From NCBI RefSeq assembly GCF_004362745.1, contig NZ_SNXY01000006.1, forward strand, positions 1,178,001-1,242,000: a stretch of 64,000 nt of DNA, in the 5' to 3' direction. The translations under genes were made by a program, and so were the position numbers. Under the pieces are notes generated by a model. That model was not told the DNA's origin. It did not search any database and saw only the letters and a list, made by a program, of their open reading frames with translations. Below are positions 8,608-20,610 of this stretch, in pieces. Origin of the DNA: Oharaeibacter diazotrophicus (lineage in GTDB: Bacteria; Pseudomonadota; Alphaproteobacteria; Rhizobiales; Pleomorphomonadaceae). Position 1 is the stretch's first letter; each line of letters starts with the position of its first letter.

Positions 8608-10017
8608 ATGACCACTGCTGCCGATGTTCTGAAGAGGATCAAGGACAACGACGTCAAGTTCGTGGACCTGCGTTTCACCGACCCGCGCGGCAAGATGCAG
8701 CACGTCACCTTCGACGTCGGCCTGGTCGACGAGGAGATGTTCGCCGACGGCACCGCCTTCGACGGTTCGTCCATCGCCGGCTGGAAGGCGATCAACGAGT
8801 CCGACATGACGCTGATCCTCGACCCCGAGACGGCGCACATGGACCCGTTCTTCGCGCAGTCGACCATGGTGATCTTCTGCGACGTCGTGGACCCGGTCTC
8901 CGGCGAGCCCTACAACCGCGACCCGCGCTCGATCGCCAAGAAGGCCGAGGCCTACGTCGCCTCGCTCGGCATCGGCGACAAGGTGTTCTTCGGCCCCGAG
9001 GCCGAGTTCTTCGTGTTCGACGACGTCCGGTTCGCGTCGGAGCCGTACAACACCGGCTTCAAGCTCGACTGCACCGAGCTGCCGACCAACATGGACACCG
9101 AGTACGAGACCGGCAACCTCGGTCACCGCGTCCGCAAGAAGGGCGGCTACTTCCCGGTTCCGCCGGTCGACAGCCTGCAGGACATGCGCTCGGAGATGCT
9201 CTCGGTCATGGCCGAGATGGGCGTCGTCGTCGAGAAGCACCACCACGAGGTCGCCTCGGCCCAGCACGAGCTCGGGATGAAGTTCTCGACGCTCACCCGC
9301 ATGGCCGACCACATGCAGATCTACAAGTACGTCATCCACCAGGTGGCGAACGCCTACGGCAAGACCGCGACGTTCATGCCGAAGCCGGTGTTCGGTGACA
9401 ACGGCTCGGGCATGCACGTGCACCAGTCGATCTGGAAGGACGGCAAGCCGGTGTTCGCCGGCAACCAGTACGCCGACCTCTCGGAGGCCTGCCTCTACTA
9501 CATCGGCGGCATCCTGAAGCACGCCAAGGCGATCAACGCCTTCTCGAACCCGTCGACCAACTCCTACAAGCGTCTGGTCCCGGGCTACGAGGCCCCCGTG
9601 CTGCTCGCCTACTCGGCGCGCAACCGCTCGGCCTCCTGCCGCATCCCCTACACCACCAACCCGAAGGCCAAGCGCGTCGAGACCCGCTTCCCGGATCCGG
9701 CGGCCAACCCGTATCTCTGCTTCGTGGCCCTGCTGATGGCCGGCCTCGACGGTATCAAGAACAAGATCCATCCCGGCGACGCGATGGACAAGAACCTCTA
9801 CGACCTGCCGCCGGAAGAGCTGAAGGCGATCCCGACGGTCTGCGGCTCGCTGCGCGAAGCCCTGGCCTCGCTCGACGCCGACCGCGAGTTCCTCAAGGCC
9901 GGTGGCGTCATGGACGACGACTTCATCGACAGCTGGATCGAGCTGAAGATGGAGGAGAACATGCGCTACGAGATGACCCCCCATCCGATCGAGTTCGACA
10001 TGTACTACTCGGTCTGA
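8608..10017 (+). CDS. glnA: Glutamine synthetase type I
   Basis: A 469-residue GSI subunit, full length, that makes glutamine from glutamate, ammonia and ATP as a dodecamer. Motifs include [16 protein letters not shown] near the start, the metal and glutamate binding GPEAEFF, the [15 protein letters not shown] region, [17 protein letters not shown], and NRSASCRIP. The adenylylation loop reads [11 protein letters not shown] with Tyr398, so activity should be controlled by GlnE. A GGAAAGG-like Shine-Dalgarno lies just before the ATG. It is second in the glnBA operon and is followed by two tandem stem-loops. The GC-biased codon usage is strongly optimised, as expected for an abundant enzyme. Confidence 0.98.
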   Translation: MTTAADVLKRIKDNDVKFVDLRFTDPRGKMQHVTFDVGLVDEEMFADGTAFDGSSIAGWKAINESDMTLILDPETAHMDPFFAQSTMVIFCDVVDPVSGEPYNRDPRSIAKKAEAYVASLGIGDKVFFGPEAEFFVFDDVRFASEPYNTGFKLDCTELPTNMDTEYETGNLGHRVRKKGGYFPVPPVDSLQDMRSEMLSVMAEMGVVVEKHHHEVASAQHELGMKFSTLTRMADHMQIYKYVIHQVANAYGKTATFMPKPVFGDNGSGMHVHQSIWKDGKPVFAGNQYADLSEACLYYIGGILKHAKAINAFSNPSTNSYKRLVPGYEAPVLLAYSARNRSASCRIPYTTNPKAKRVETRFPDPAANPYLCFVALLMAGLDGIKNKIHPGDAMDKNLYDLPPEELKAIPTVCGSLREALASLDADREFLKAGGVMDDDFIDSWIELKMEENMRYEMTPHPIEFDMYYSV

Positions 10018-10045
10018 TCCCCTTCGGAGATCGGACGGATCGGAC

Positions 10046-10110
10046 GGCCCGACTCGCGTCGGGCCCGATACGCGGAAGGCCGCCCCTCGGGGCGGCCTTC
10101 CTGCGTTCTT
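10046..10110 (+). terminator. Tandem stem-loops after glnA
   Basis: First stem: GGCCCGAC (10046-10053), TCGC loop, GTCGGGCC (10058-10065). Second stem: 13-bp perfect repeat GGAAGGCCGCCCC (10074-10086) with GGGGCGGCCTTCC (10089-10101), followed by TGCGTTCTTTCT. The second has the form of an intrinsic terminator. Confidence 0.8.
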
Positions 10111-10159
10111 TCTGATGCGATCCCTCGGGGACGTGGCGAGCCGGGACGGGCCGGCACCC

Positions 10160-11416
10160 TCACCCGCCGTAGCGTCGCACCGCCTCCAGCGTCAGCCCGG
10201 TGCCGACCGAACCGAAGGTGTCGCCTTCGACGACGCGGGCCTCGGGGACGGCGGCGACGATGGCGTCTCGGACGTGGGTGAGCCGGGTCGAGCCGCCGGT
10301 GAGGAACAGGGCGTCGACGTCGGCGCGACCGAGCCCGGCCTGCCGTAGGCATTCGTCGACGCGCGCGCCGATCCGCTGGGCCAGCGTCGCGCTGGAGGCG
10401 ACGAGGTCGGCGTGGTCGGCGACCACCTCGAGACCCTTCTCGACGAAGCCGAGGTCGAGCGTGGCGGCGCCGTGGTCGGCGACCGCGATCTTGGCGCCCT
10501 CCACCGCGATGGCGAGGCCGTGGCCGCGCTCGTCCTCGACGACGTGGACGAGCCGGCCGACGAGGTCCGGCCGGGCGCTGTCGCGCTCGAGTTCGCGCAG
10601 GTCGCGCATCACCTTGGGCTCGTAGAGCCGGTTGATCGCCGACCACGTCGCGAGGTCGTGGTAGGGCGCCGCCGGCATCGACAGGCCGGCCCGCTTCAGC
10701 GGACTGCCGAGGCCGAGCAGCGGCATCACCACGCCGAGGCTGAGCTGACGGTCGAAGTCGATGCCGCCAATACGGACGCCGTCGTTGGCGAGGATGTCGT
10801 CGGCGCGGTCGGGCCGTCCGCGGCGGTCGGGGCCGAGCCGCACGATCGAGAAGTCCGAGGTGCCGCCGCCGATGTCGGCGATCAGGGCGATCTGCTCGTC
10901 GTTCACCTGGGTCTCGTAGTCGAGGCCGGCGGCGATCGGCTCGAACTGGAACGACACCTCGCGGAAGCCGACCTCGGCCGCGATCTGGCGCAGCGTCTCC
11001 TCGGCGCGGGCGTCGCCCTCGGCGTCGCCGTCGACGAAGTGCACCGGACGACCGTGTACCAAATGGGTGAGCTCGCGGCCGGCCGCCGCCTCGCCGCGGC
11101 GCTTGATCCGGCCGACATAGGCCGCGATCACCGCGCGGAAACGGACGCGCTGACGGCCGACCAGCGTCGCCTCCTCGATCAGCGGCGAGCCGAGCACCGA
11201 CTTCAGCGCCCGCATCAGCCGGCCGTGCCGCCCCTCGACGTAGGCGGCGACGGCGGCGCGGCCGATCGACGGCTCCTCGCCCATCGCCTGCGGATAGAAG
11301 ATCGCGCTCGGGATCGTGGTCCGGCCGTCCTCGAGCGGCAGCAGCGCGGCCCCGCCCGGGCCGGAGACGCCGAGCGTGGTGTTGGAAGTCCCGAAATCCA
11401 GGCCGGCGGCCGCCAT
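10160..11416 (-). CDS. Hsp70 family protein (YegD-like chaperone)
   Basis: A 418-residue actin-fold ATPase of the truncated Hsp70 type. Phosphate-1 motif is GLDFGTSNTTLGV near the N-terminus, phosphate-2 is ADIGGGTSDFSIVRL in the middle, and the adenosine motif is LTGGSTRLTHVRDAI near the C-terminus. It lacks the substrate-binding and lid domains of DnaK, which matches the E. coli YegD group of unclear function. The start has an AAGAGGAG ribosome binding site. It converges on glnA across the double stem-loop. No co-chaperone gene lies beside it. Confidence 0.9.
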   Translation of the reverse strand: MAAAGLDFGTSNTTLGVSGPGGAALLPLEDGRTTIPSAIFYPQAMGEEPSIGRAAVAAYVEGRHGRLMRALKSVLGSPLIEEATLVGRQRVRFRAVIAAYVGRIKRRGEAAAGRELTHLVHGRPVHFVDGDAEGDARAEETLRQIAAEVGFREVSFQFEPIAAGLDYETQVNDEQIALIADIGGGTSDFSIVRLGPDRRGRPDRADDILANDGVRIGGIDFDRQLSLGVVMPLLGLGSPLKRAGLSMPAAPYHDLATWSAINRLYEPKVMRDLRELERDSARPDLVGRLVHVVEDERGHGLAIAVEGAKIAVADHGAATLDLGFVEKGLEVVADHADLVASSATLAQRIGARVDECLRQAGLGRADVDALFLTGGSTRLTHVRDAIVAAVPEARVVEGDTFGSVGTGLTLEAVRRYGG

Positions 11417-11544
11417 CGCGCTGCTCCTCTTGGGTGGGGCGCGCCTTTTAGAGCGCCGGGCCGGCGGAATCCAGCCCCCCGCCGCGGCGAGACGGTCGCG
11501 GCAGACCGAAAATCCAATCGGACGAGTATCTTGTGGAGAAAGGC

Positions 11545-11760
11545 TCAGGCGGCGACGAGGAAGACCGCGGCGAGCGCGATCCGCGCCAGCGCCCCCGAAG
11601 CTCCGCCGCCGGTGCGCGTCACCATCGGCGTGTCGGCGGCCACCAGCAGCGCCCGCCGGGTCGCCGCGAGGCGCACGGCTGCGACGTCGGCCTGCGCGGC
11701 GAGCAGCGCGAGGTCGGACGGGGCGCGGTCGGGAGCGGCGGTGTCGAGGGTCGGCGACAT
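11545..11760 (-). CDS. Small hypothetical protein with a C-terminal hydrophobic tail
   Basis: A possible 71-residue protein reading MSPTLDTAAPDRAPSD... with a helical Ala/Leu-rich middle and a hydrophobic C-terminal stretch (about residues 57-71, ending ALAAVFLVAA) that could anchor in the membrane. It lies upstream of the Hsp70-like gene on the same strand. The ribosome binding site is weak and the family is not recognised; it may be a chance open frame in GC-rich DNA. Confidence 0.3.
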   Translation of the reverse strand: MSPTLDTAAPDRAPSDLALLAAQADVAAVRLAATRRALLVAADTPMVTRTGGGASGALARIALAAVFLVAA

Positions 11761-12024
11761 CGTCTCGGGGCTGGTTTTGCGGCGATGCACAACGCTAATG
11801 GCGCGGCGGTTAATGTTGCCTGAAGCGGCCCCGTCGTCCACCGCTTTGACGGCGAACGGACCATGAACAAGGCTCGCATCCGCACCGCGGCCGTGCGAAG
11901 ATGGCACATGCGAATCGGATCCGGCGGAGGATCCACCGTCGCGATCGACCGTCAAGCCCCGACATGGCGCATCGGGGACGCCGGCGCGATCCGGCGGCGA
12001 TCGGGGAGCAGCGGCATCCGGCCC

Positions 12025-14100
<2,076 letters not shown>

Positions 14101-14199
14101 GGTTTCGGCCGCAAGACACTGCGAAGACTCGGGTTTCTGTAAGGGCTCTGGCTTCGGAACGGGCGCCGTCCGGCGACGGCGACCGGCGTCCGGCCCTCG

Positions 14200-15888
14200 T
14201 CACGCCAGCCAGTCCGGCGTGCGCACCGGCACCCGGCCCGTCGTCAGCGCCTCGACGCAGTCGGCGAGCGTGCCGAGCCGGACGGCACAGCCGGAGAGGC
14301 CGGGGCCGTAGTGGGCGTATTTGCCGGAGGTGGTTATCACCGTCCGCGCCTTCTCCGGGAACACCGGCCGCGAGATCGAGCACCAGCACAGATCCGGAAT
14401 CATCTCGACGCCGGCGGCCGCGAGGCGCGCGCGCGTGCCGTCCGCTGCGGCCGCCGCGATCACCGCCCGCCCGGCGGTGACGATGGCAGCGACGCCGTCG
14501 TGGCGGCGCCGGCCGGCGAGCGCGTCGGCGAGGGCGCGGCACTCTTCCAGCGAGGCGTGCGGGCTGCCGACCGCGACGAGGTCGACCTCGTCCGGTCCGT
14601 CGGCGAGCCTGCGCCAACCCGCGGCGAGGTCGGCGCGGCCGATCGCGACGTGCGGCGTGTCGGCGTCGGCGGCGCCGTCCGCCTCGGGAGTGACGCCGGC
14701 GACGTGCAGCATCGGCGCCGCCGAGGTGGTGCCGAAGGCGGCGCAGAGCGCCTTGAGATCGTCGCGGCCGGGCCGGCCGGCGGCGAGCCCGGTGACGAGC
14801 GGGATGCGGTCCGGTGCGGCGTGGCCGACGAGATAGCCGACCAGCGGCCACACCGCCGCGTCCGCTTGCCCGGGCATGTCGACGTCGATGACGACCCGTG
14901 CCCGGCGGTCCGCGTCGCGATAGGGCCCGACCTCGGGGGCGCGGCCGGTCACGGCGATGCAGAGATCGAGGAAATCCGGGTGCTTGGCGGTGCGGGCGCC
15001 GAGCACGGAATTGGCGAAGATCACCGCGTTCGATTCCGACCAGCCGATCGCCTCGCCGGCGGCGGGGGCGTCGTCGAGATAGGGCGCGCAGGTGAAGGTC
15101 GGCCGGCAGCCCATCCGGACATAGGCGTCGGCGAGCCGGGCGGCGGGGTCGCCGAAGGCGTCCGGCACGCCCTGACGACGCCAGTTGTCGCGGTCGACCG
15201 AGATGGCGTTGGTTGTGGTCGGCACCCGGACACGGGCGCCGAGCGCTTCCATCGCCTCGGCGAAGACGAGGTTGGCCGGGCCGGCGTAGATGCAGCCGTC
15301 GATGTGGGCGCGGGTGACGTCGACCAGCCGCGCCGCGCCCTGCTGGCGCGCCATCGCCACCAGGATGCGCATCGCCTGGGCGGCGCCCTCCCCGGCCGCA
15401 CCGTCGAGCATGGCGCGGTCCGTCGCCGAGAGCGCCAGCGCCGCCGGCTCCGGCGCGACCACGGGGATCGCGAGCCCGTCGGCGAGGATCGCGTCGGCGC
15501 CGATCCGCGCCGAGCGCGCCCGCGTCAGCGCGGCGTAGGCGGCCGGGCCGAGCCGGAGCACCGGCAGCGTCCGTCCGAACATCTCCGCGGCCACCAGGGC
15601 CCCGAGCGTGGCGACGTCCTCGGCCTCGCGGAACACCAGCGCCGCCGGCGCCTTGCCGGCGAGCGCCAGTTCCAGCACCACGCCCGATCCCGAGCACGAG
15701 CCGCGGCTCGTCTCCATCGCGACCACCGCGCCGGCGAGCCGTGCGCCGCGGTCGGGATGGTGGGCGTCGACCACCTCGCCCGTGGCCGGGTCGACGCCAC
15801 CCCAGAAGCTCAGTCCCTCGGCGAGGGCGACCACCGGACCCTCGGCCTTGCCGGCGAGGACGGAGAGGGCAGGTTCGATGCCGGTCAT
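14200..15888 (-). CDS. Aconitase X family protein (fused swivel and catalytic domains)
   Basis: A 562-residue protein with the small swivelling domain (formerly DUF126, about residues 1-130, containing SRGSCSGS at 61-68) fused ahead of the large catalytic domain (formerly DUF521; segments [38 protein letters not shown] and [15 protein letters not shown]). Fused bacterial AcnX enzymes that have been characterised are cis-3-hydroxy-L-proline dehydratases, whereas archaeal ones act on mevalonate 5-phosphate; the first is the better guess here. Iron-sulphur ligands should be Cys residues in the catalytic part (for example [10 protein letters not shown]). GGGAGGAG precedes the ATG. No other hydroxyproline gene is adjacent. 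Confidence 0.85.
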   Translation of the reverse strand: MTGIEPALSVLAGKAEGPVVALAEGLSFWGGVDPATGEVVDAHHPDRGARLAGAVVAMETSRGSCSGSGVVLELALAGKAPAALVFREAEDVATLGALVAAEMFGRTLPVLRLGPAAYAALTRARSARIGADAILADGLAIPVVAPEPAALALSATDRAMLDGAAGEGAAQAMRILVAMARQQGAARLVDVTRAHIDGCIYAGPANLVFAEAMEALGARVRVPTTTNAISVDRDNWRRQGVPDAFGDPAARLADAYVRMGCRPTFTCAPYLDDAPAAGEAIGWSESNAVIFANSVLGARTAKHPDFLDLCIAVTGRAPEVGPYRDADRRARVVIDVDMPGQADAAVWPLVGYLVGHAAPDRIPLVTGLAAGRPGRDDLKALCAAFGTTSAAPMLHVAGVTPEADGAADADTPHVAIGRADLAAGWRRLADGPDEVDLVAVGSPHASLEECRALADALAGRRRHDGVAAIVTAGRAVIAAAAADGTRARLAAAGVEMIPDLCWCSISRPVFPEKARTVITTSGKYAHYGPGLSGCAVRLGTLADCVEALTTGRVPVRTPDWLA

Positions 15889-16157
15889 GACGAGCCGTCT
15901 CCTCCCGCGCCGGATTTCGGCGCACCTTCTTTTGGTAGCCCGTGACGAAGGTCTGGGTCCAGCCGGTGCGGTGCTTCAGCCCACCGTCAGCTTGGCGGTC
16001 CACAAGGGCGACGGGCACCACCCGCCGCCCGTCCCGCGGCGGGATCCTCCCTGCCCGCCCCGCCGGATCCGAGCCTCCGCCGGGCTCGAGGGACACGGCC
16101 GGACCCCGGGTCCGGCGCACCGTCCGCCTCCCCGGACGCGACAAGGAGACACGAGAC

Positions 16158-16655
16158 ATGGCCCTCGCCACCCGAACCGGCTATTCGCCGATCCAGATCC
16201 TGCTGCACTGGCTGATCGCCGCCCTGGTGTTGTTCCAGCTCGTCTTCGGCGAGAGCATGGCCGAAGCCGTCGAGGCGGCCGAAGAGGGCCGCACGCTCGA
16301 CGCCGGCGACCAGTTCATGGCGAGCGCGCACTACTGGGTCGGCATCGCGATCCTCGCGCTGGTCGCGCTGCGTCTCGTGGTCCGTCTCGGCACCGGCGCA
16401 CCGGCGCCGATCGGCGAGGGCGTCATGGTCAAGGCGGCGACCGCCATGCACCACCTGTTCTACCTGCTGCTGGTCGCCGTGCCGGTCACCGGCCTGATGG
16501 GCTTCTACCTCGGCGATCCCTGGGGCGAGCTGCACCAGTTCTCCAAGCCGGTGTTCATCGTGCTGATCGTCCTGCACGCCGCCGGCGCCCTGTTCCACGC
16601 CTTCGTGCTGCGCGACGAGACGCTGAAGCGCATGCTGGTGCCGACGAAGAGCTGA
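16158..16655 (+). CDS. Cytochrome b561 family protein
   Basis: A 165-residue membrane protein with four transmembrane helices (about 13-32, 53-72, 87-107, 125-145). Heme-binding histidines are visible as ILLHW in helix 1, SAHYW before helix 2, MHHLFY in helix 3 and HAAGALFHAF in helix 4, the pattern of bacterial CybB-type di-heme quinol-oxidising cytochromes. The start follows AAGGAG at 16143-16148; the open frame further upstream is not part of the gene. It converges with the chemoreceptor gene across a strong bidirectional stem-loop. Its electron acceptor is unknown. Confidence 0.92.
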   Translation: MALATRTGYSPIQILLHWLIAALVLFQLVFGESMAEAVEAAEEGRTLDAGDQFMASAHYWVGIAILALVALRLVVRLGTGAPAPIGEGVMVKAATAMHHLFYLLLVAVPVTGLMGFYLGDPWGELHQFSKPVFIVLIVLHAAGALFHAFVLRDETLKRMLVPTKS

Positions 16656-16667
16656 TCCGCCGTGGTG

Positions 16668-16694
16668 TCGTCCCGGCCGCTCCGGCCGGGACGA
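16668..16694. terminator. Bidirectional stem-loop between cytochrome b561 and chemoreceptor
   Basis: Perfect 12-bp inverted repeat TCGTCCCGGCCG (16668-16679) and CGGCCGGGACGA (16683-16694) with a CTC loop, in the 49-base gap between convergent genes. Confidence 0.7.
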
Positions 16695-16704
16695 TCGAGC
16701 CGCG

Positions 16705-18540
16705 TCAGCCCGTGCGCTCCGCGACGAACCGGACGCCGCCGCGGCTGCCGTCGGACCAAACCGCCGTGCCCTCGCAGCCGCAGCCGTCGTGGTCGAGCCG
16801 GACGGTGGTGCCGACGTCCTCCGGCCTGAGGCCGGCGACGCGTGCGCCGCTCGCCGAGAGATCTTCGACGATGGCGTTGCGGGTTCCGCCCGCGGCGGTC
16901 AGCTTGGCGAGCCGCGCAACCTTCCGCCGCTCGTGCCGGCGACGCTCCATGCCGGCGCGATCGCGCTCCAGTCCGTCGGCGAGGTCGGCGAGGCCGGCCA
17001 GCACGGCCCGGCTGGCCTCGTTGAGATCGGCGAGCGCGGCCAGCGCCTCGGCCGGCCGCTTCTCGGCGTGATGCGTGAGCGCGACCTTCGCCGCGGCGTG
17101 CACGCGGGCGTGTGGCTCGACCAGCGCGGCGAATGCCGGCAGACCGCGGATCTCCGGCTGCCGGATCTGGTCGTACCACTTGCCGAGCCGGCAGCCGTGG
17201 TGGTCGGGTACCTCGGCCGCCGCCCATTCGGCGCGGCCCATCAGCACGTCGACGACGCGCTTCTTGAACAGCACGTGGTCGATCTTGGCCATCTCGCACA
17301 GGGCGCGCGGCGAGCCCGCCTTGAACCAGCTGGTGGCCGACTTCGAGAAGCGGTCGTTGCTCTCGTGCAGCCCGCGCGCCATGCGCAAGAGCAACTGCTC
17401 GTTCTCGCTCGCCAGCGTCGCGCTTTCCGCGACGCGCGAGCCGATCTCCTCGCTGGCGACCTTCTGCTGGGCCAGCACGGCGGCGATGGCGTCCATTCGC
17501 CCGGTGACGGCGCCGACCGTGTCCGAGATGGCGGACACCGATTCGGTGACCTCGCCGATCGAGGCGCCGCCGGCGGCGACCGCCGCCTCCGAGCGCCCCA
17601 TCGCCGCGCCCATGCCGGCGATCACGGCCTTCATCTCGGCGATCCGGCGCGCGATGCCCTCGGTGGCCGATCCGGTCTGGTTGGCGAGCGCCTTGACCTC
17701 CTGCGCCACCACCGCGAAGCCCTTGCCGGCCTCGCCGGCGCGGGCGGCCTCGATGGTGGCATTGAGGGCGAGCAGGTTGGTCTGGCGCGAGATGGCGTCG
17801 ATCACCTGGAGCACGCCGGCGATCTGGTCGAAGGCCGACTCGAGTTCCGACGCGCGCGTTCGCGTCTCGGTGGTCGCCTCGGTGATGGCGAGCGTGGTCT
17901 CGCGCAGCCGCTCGACGGCGACGCGCGCCCGGTCCGAGGCGGTGTCGGCGCGGCGGGCCTCGTCGAGGGCGTCGGCGCTCGAGCGGGCGATCTCGTCGAC
18001 ACTCGCCACCATCTCGGCCACCGCCGAGGCGATCGACTGCGAGCCCTCGGTGGCACGGCGCGTGTTGCGGGCGAGATAGGCGATCTCGATCGCCACCTCG
18101 TTGACGTCGGCGACGGTGCCGGCGAGGTTGCGCAGGTTGGCGACGTCGCCCTCGTGCGACATCTCCTCGGCCCGGTCGGCGAGCGCGCGCCCGGCGACCA
18201 CCTGGTGCACCGCGCCGACCGCCAGCGCATAGCGCCGCGACAGATCGGTCACCGCACCGACCCGGCCGGCGACGAACACGCCGCGCGTCAGCCGGCGGGT
18301 GTTGCAGATCATCGCCGCCTCGAGGGCGTCGAGCAGGATCGGCAGGTCGAGCCCATCGTCGACCAGCTTGGTCACTACGTCCTCGGCCGCGGTCTCGAAC
18401 AGCGTCCGCACCGCCTCCCCGTAGGCGGCCGCGCGCGCCGGATCCATGCCGGCGGTGATCCGTTCGAGACGGACCTCGAGATCCGGGCAGGCCTGCGCCG
18501 CCCCCGTCGCCACCGGTCGAAGCTTCGTCAATGCCGACAC
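16705..18540 (-). CDS. Soluble chemoreceptor with MA, CZB and PilZ domains
   Basis: A 611-residue cytosolic receptor without transmembrane helices. Residues 1-150 form a helical region of unknown type; 160-380 are an MA signalling domain with tip [18 protein letters not shown]; 415-525 are a CZB zinc domain (IDHVLFKK with His422, [11 protein letters not shown] with Cys450, later His477/His481); 530-606 are PilZ-like, with [11 protein letters not shown] and DLSASG, the RxxxR and DxSxxG parts of the c-di-GMP binding motif. The GTG at 18540 is preferred because GAGGGAGG lies just upstream; an ATG at 18627 has no ribosome binding site. This joins zinc/oxidant and c-di-GMP input on one chemotaxis output, an unusual combination. 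Confidence 0.9.
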   Translation of the reverse strand: MSALTKLRPVATGAAQACPDLEVRLERITAGMDPARAAAYGEAVRTLFETAAEDVVTKLVDDGLDLPILLDALEAAMICNTRRLTRGVFVAGRVGAVTDLSRRYALAVGAVHQVVAGRALADRAEEMSHEGDVANLRNLAGTVADVNEVAIEIAYLARNTRRATEGSQSIASAVAEMVASVDEIARSSADALDEARRADTASDRARVAVERLRETTLAITEATTETRTRASELESAFDQIAGVLQVIDAISRQTNLLALNATIEAARAGEAGKGFAVVAQEVKALANQTGSATEGIARRIAEMKAVIAGMGAAMGRSEAAVAAGGASIGEVTESVSAISDTVGAVTGRMDAIAAVLAQQKVASEEIGSRVAESATLASENEQLLLRMARGLHESNDRFSKSATSWFKAGSPRALCEMAKIDHVLFKKRVVDVLMGRAEWAAAEVPDHHGCRLGKWYDQIRQPEIRGLPAFAALVEPHARVHAAAKVALTHHAEKRPAEALAALADLNEASRAVLAGLADLADGLERDRAGMERRRHERRKVARLAKLTAAGGTRNAIVEDLSASGARVAGLRPEDVGTTVRLDHDGCGCEGTAVWSDGSRGGVRFVAERTG

Positions 18541-18738
18541 CCGCGCCCTCCCTCGTTCCTCCGGCACCGTAGGCGGACACGGTAGGCGATCGGTTAATGT
18601 TCCGCGTGCATGGAACGGCGTTTTCATAAGGAGTTGCCGCCGCGGCGCGTCCGCGCGGCCGCCGTCGCGGCGCTTCTGCGCCCTTCTCGGCAGGTCCGCA
18701 CCGTGCTACTCGATGGAGACGGGTGCGGGGAGCGCGGG

Positions 18739-19110
18739 ATGCGCGAGGCGTCGACACGGCTGGTGCGGACATGGGCGGCGATCCTCGTCGCCTACGCCCT
18801 GCTGCTCGGCGCGCTGGCCCCCGCCTTCGCCGGCCCGGGCGCCGTCGCCCCGCCGGCCGGGGTGATCTGCGGCACGCTTCCCGCCGGCCCGGCCGACACG
18901 CCCGCCCCCGGCGGTGCCGACCACGGCAAGGTCTGCTGCATCCTCTGCACCGTCGCCGGCCCGCCGCTGCTGCCCGCCCCGATCGTCGTACCGGCACGCC
19001 GCGCGCCCGCCGTGCTGCCCCTCGTGATCCTGCCCTCGCGGGCGCCGATCGCGGCCGGTCCGCCGGCCGCCTCGCCCGGCCGTCCACGCGCACCTCCCGT
19101 CGCCGCCTGA
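18739..19110 (+). CDS. DUF2946-like small membrane protein with His-Cys motif
   Basis: About 123 residues with one N-terminal hydrophobic segment (11-31) that acts as a signal anchor or signal peptide (APAFAGP). The exported part holds Cys44, and then His62-x3-Cys66-Cys67-x2-Cys70 (HGKVCCILC), the type of motif found in DUF2946 proteins that accompany copper or TonB-dependent metal uptake genes. GGGGAG precedes the ATG at 18739. It begins a plus-strand set with a second similar protein, a Crp/Fnr regulator and a PepSY protein. Function in metal handling is inferred from motif and neighbours. Confidence 0.6.
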   Translation: MREASTRLVRTWAAILVAYALLLGALAPAFAGPGAVAPPAGVICGTLPAGPADTPAPGGADHGKVCCILCTVAGPPLLPAPIVVPARRAPAVLPLVILPSRAPIAAGPPAASPGRPRAPPVAA

Positions 19111-19327
19111 ACCCCGACCACGGCCGCGAGGCCGCGGTCGCGTCCGACGCCACGGCGACCCTCGTCGCCATCGCGGCGACCCTCGTCGCCACCACGCGTC
19201 CGTTCCGGATCGACCACATGACCACCGCCCTGCCCGCCGCCGTCGGCGCGGGACGCGGCGAGGCCCCGGCCGACAGCGGCGGCCCGCCCGCCGATCCCGT
19301 CGTCGCCCGCGCGCCCGGAGGCTCCCC

Positions 19328-19777
19328 GTGAGCCGCCGCGCCGGCGCCCCGAGGATCCCGGTCCGCCGGGGAGCGACGCCGCTCCTCGGCCGCATCCGTG
19401 CCGCCCGCGACCTCGCGGCGGCCGCGGCGATCCTCTACGCGCTGGTCGCCGTTCTCGTCGGCTTCGCCCACCGGCCGCTGGTGCTGCAGCCGCCGGAAGC
19501 CGTCGTCGCGGCCTTGCCGCTTCCGGACGGCACCGTGCCGCCGATCTGCGGCAAGGACGGCGCCGATCCCGCCGCCGACCACCACGCCGGCGCCGCGCTC
19601 TGCGACGCCTGCCTCGTCACCGCCGCACCGGGCCTGCCGGTCGCGGTGCCTGCCGTGCTGGCGATCGACACTGCCGCGGTCGACCTGCCGCCGCGGCGCC
19701 GCCGTGCGACCGCCGCCTCGCTCGCCACCGGCCCGCCGCCGGCCCGCGGCCCACCGTCCCCGTCCGTCGCGATCTGA
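19328..19777 (+). CDS. Second DUF2946-like small membrane protein
   Basis: 149 residues from a GTG start with GGAG 7 bases upstream. A hydrophobic segment lies at about 29-47, then an exported region with Cys74, His85-His86 and Cys92-x2-Cys95 (ICGKDG ... HHAGAALCDACL), similar in layout to the protein encoded just upstream although the sequences have diverged. The C-terminus is Pro/Arg rich. The GTG overlaps the stop of a 37-codon open frame (19218-19331), which is not otherwise supported. The pair probably binds metal or heme outside the membrane for the PepSY protein downstream; this is inference. Confidence 0.55.
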   Translation: MSRRAGAPRIPVRRGATPLLGRIRAARDLAAAAAILYALVAVLVGFAHRPLVLQPPEAVVAALPLPDGTVPPICGKDGADPAADHHAGAALCDACLVTAAPGLPVAVPAVLAIDTAAVDLPPRRRRATAASLATGPPPARGPPSPSVAI

Positions 19778-19853
19778 ACCGGTCCCGCTCCCCGAGCGGG
19801 TGCCCGATCGACCACGCGGAGCCCGCCCCGGCTCCCGGCACGGACAAAGCCCC

Positions 19854-20558
19854 ATGTACCATTCCCGCCTGCTCGCCGCCGAGGACCGGCGCCCCCTCCC
19901 CATCGCCGTCCCGCCGCCCTCGCCCGGCACCCTCGACGACCTCGAACGCGCCACCGCGAACGACGTCGTCCTCGCCCGCGGCGATCACCTCTTCACCGCC
20001 GGCCAGACCGGCGGCGGCGCCTTCACGGTGCTGTCGGGTGCGCTGGTGCTCTGCCGCAGCCTGCCCGACGGCCGGCGCCAGATCGTCGACCTCGTCGGCC
20101 CCGGCCGGCTGGTCGGCCTCGCCGAGGGCGTGGTGCGCGCCTCGACCGCCACGGCGCTGGTGCGCACGCGGCTGCGGCCGCTGCGCCGGCCGAGCCCGGA
20201 GGCGATCGCCGCGGAACTCGCCACCTGCCTCGCGCGCCACCACGCCCACGCGGTGCTGCTCGGCCGCAAGACCGCGCTCGAGAAGGTCGCCTCGGCGCTG
20301 CTCGAGCTCGCGGCCCTGTTCGGCAGCCGCTGGCCCGAGGAGACGATCGACGGCCCGAGCTTCGTGCTGCCGATGACCCGGTCCGATCTCGGCGACTGGC
20401 TCGGCCTCGTGATCGAGACCGTCAGTCGCGCCCTCGGCGAGTTGCAGCGCCGCGGCCTCGTCGTGATCGAGCGCACCGACGTCGTCCATCTCGTCGACCC
20501 CGCCGGCCTCGCCGCCCTCAGCGGCGACCGCCTCGTGCGCCGCGCCGACCTCGCCTGA
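19854..20558 (+). CDS. Crp/Fnr family transcriptional regulator
   Basis: A 234-residue regulator with an N-terminal cyclic-nucleotide-binding-like beta roll (about 35-110: GDHLFTAGQTGGGAFTVLSGAL) and a C-terminal winged helix (about 160-225) whose recognition region reads MTRSDLGDWLGLVIETVSRA, as in FixK/Fnr proteins. It has no N-terminal cysteine cluster, so it is not an Fnr-type iron-sulphur sensor. The beta roll is short and degenerate in the middle (RLVGLAEGVVRASTATALVR). The gene lies between two metal-motif proteins and a PepSY membrane protein, all on one strand, and probably regulates this set. Confidence 0.85.
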   Translation: MYHSRLLAAEDRRPLPIAVPPPSPGTLDDLERATANDVVLARGDHLFTAGQTGGGAFTVLSGALVLCRSLPDGRRQIVDLVGPGRLVGLAEGVVRASTATALVRTRLRPLRRPSPEAIAAELATCLARHHAHAVLLGRKTALEKVASALLELAALFGSRWPEETIDGPSFVLPMTRSDLGDWLGLVIETVSRALGELQRRGLVVIERTDVVHLVDPAGLAALSGDRLVRRADLA

Positions 20559-20610
20559 CCCCCACCCCGTTCGACGGCGCCGCCGAACCGAACCCCGAAG
20601 GAGCGACCCC

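Noticed and set aside
19218-19331. A 37-codon open frame whose TGA overlaps the GTG of the second DUF2946-like gene
   Set aside because: The overlap is suggestive of coupling, but there is no ribosome binding site and the peptide is Gly/Pro/Ala-rich without family features.
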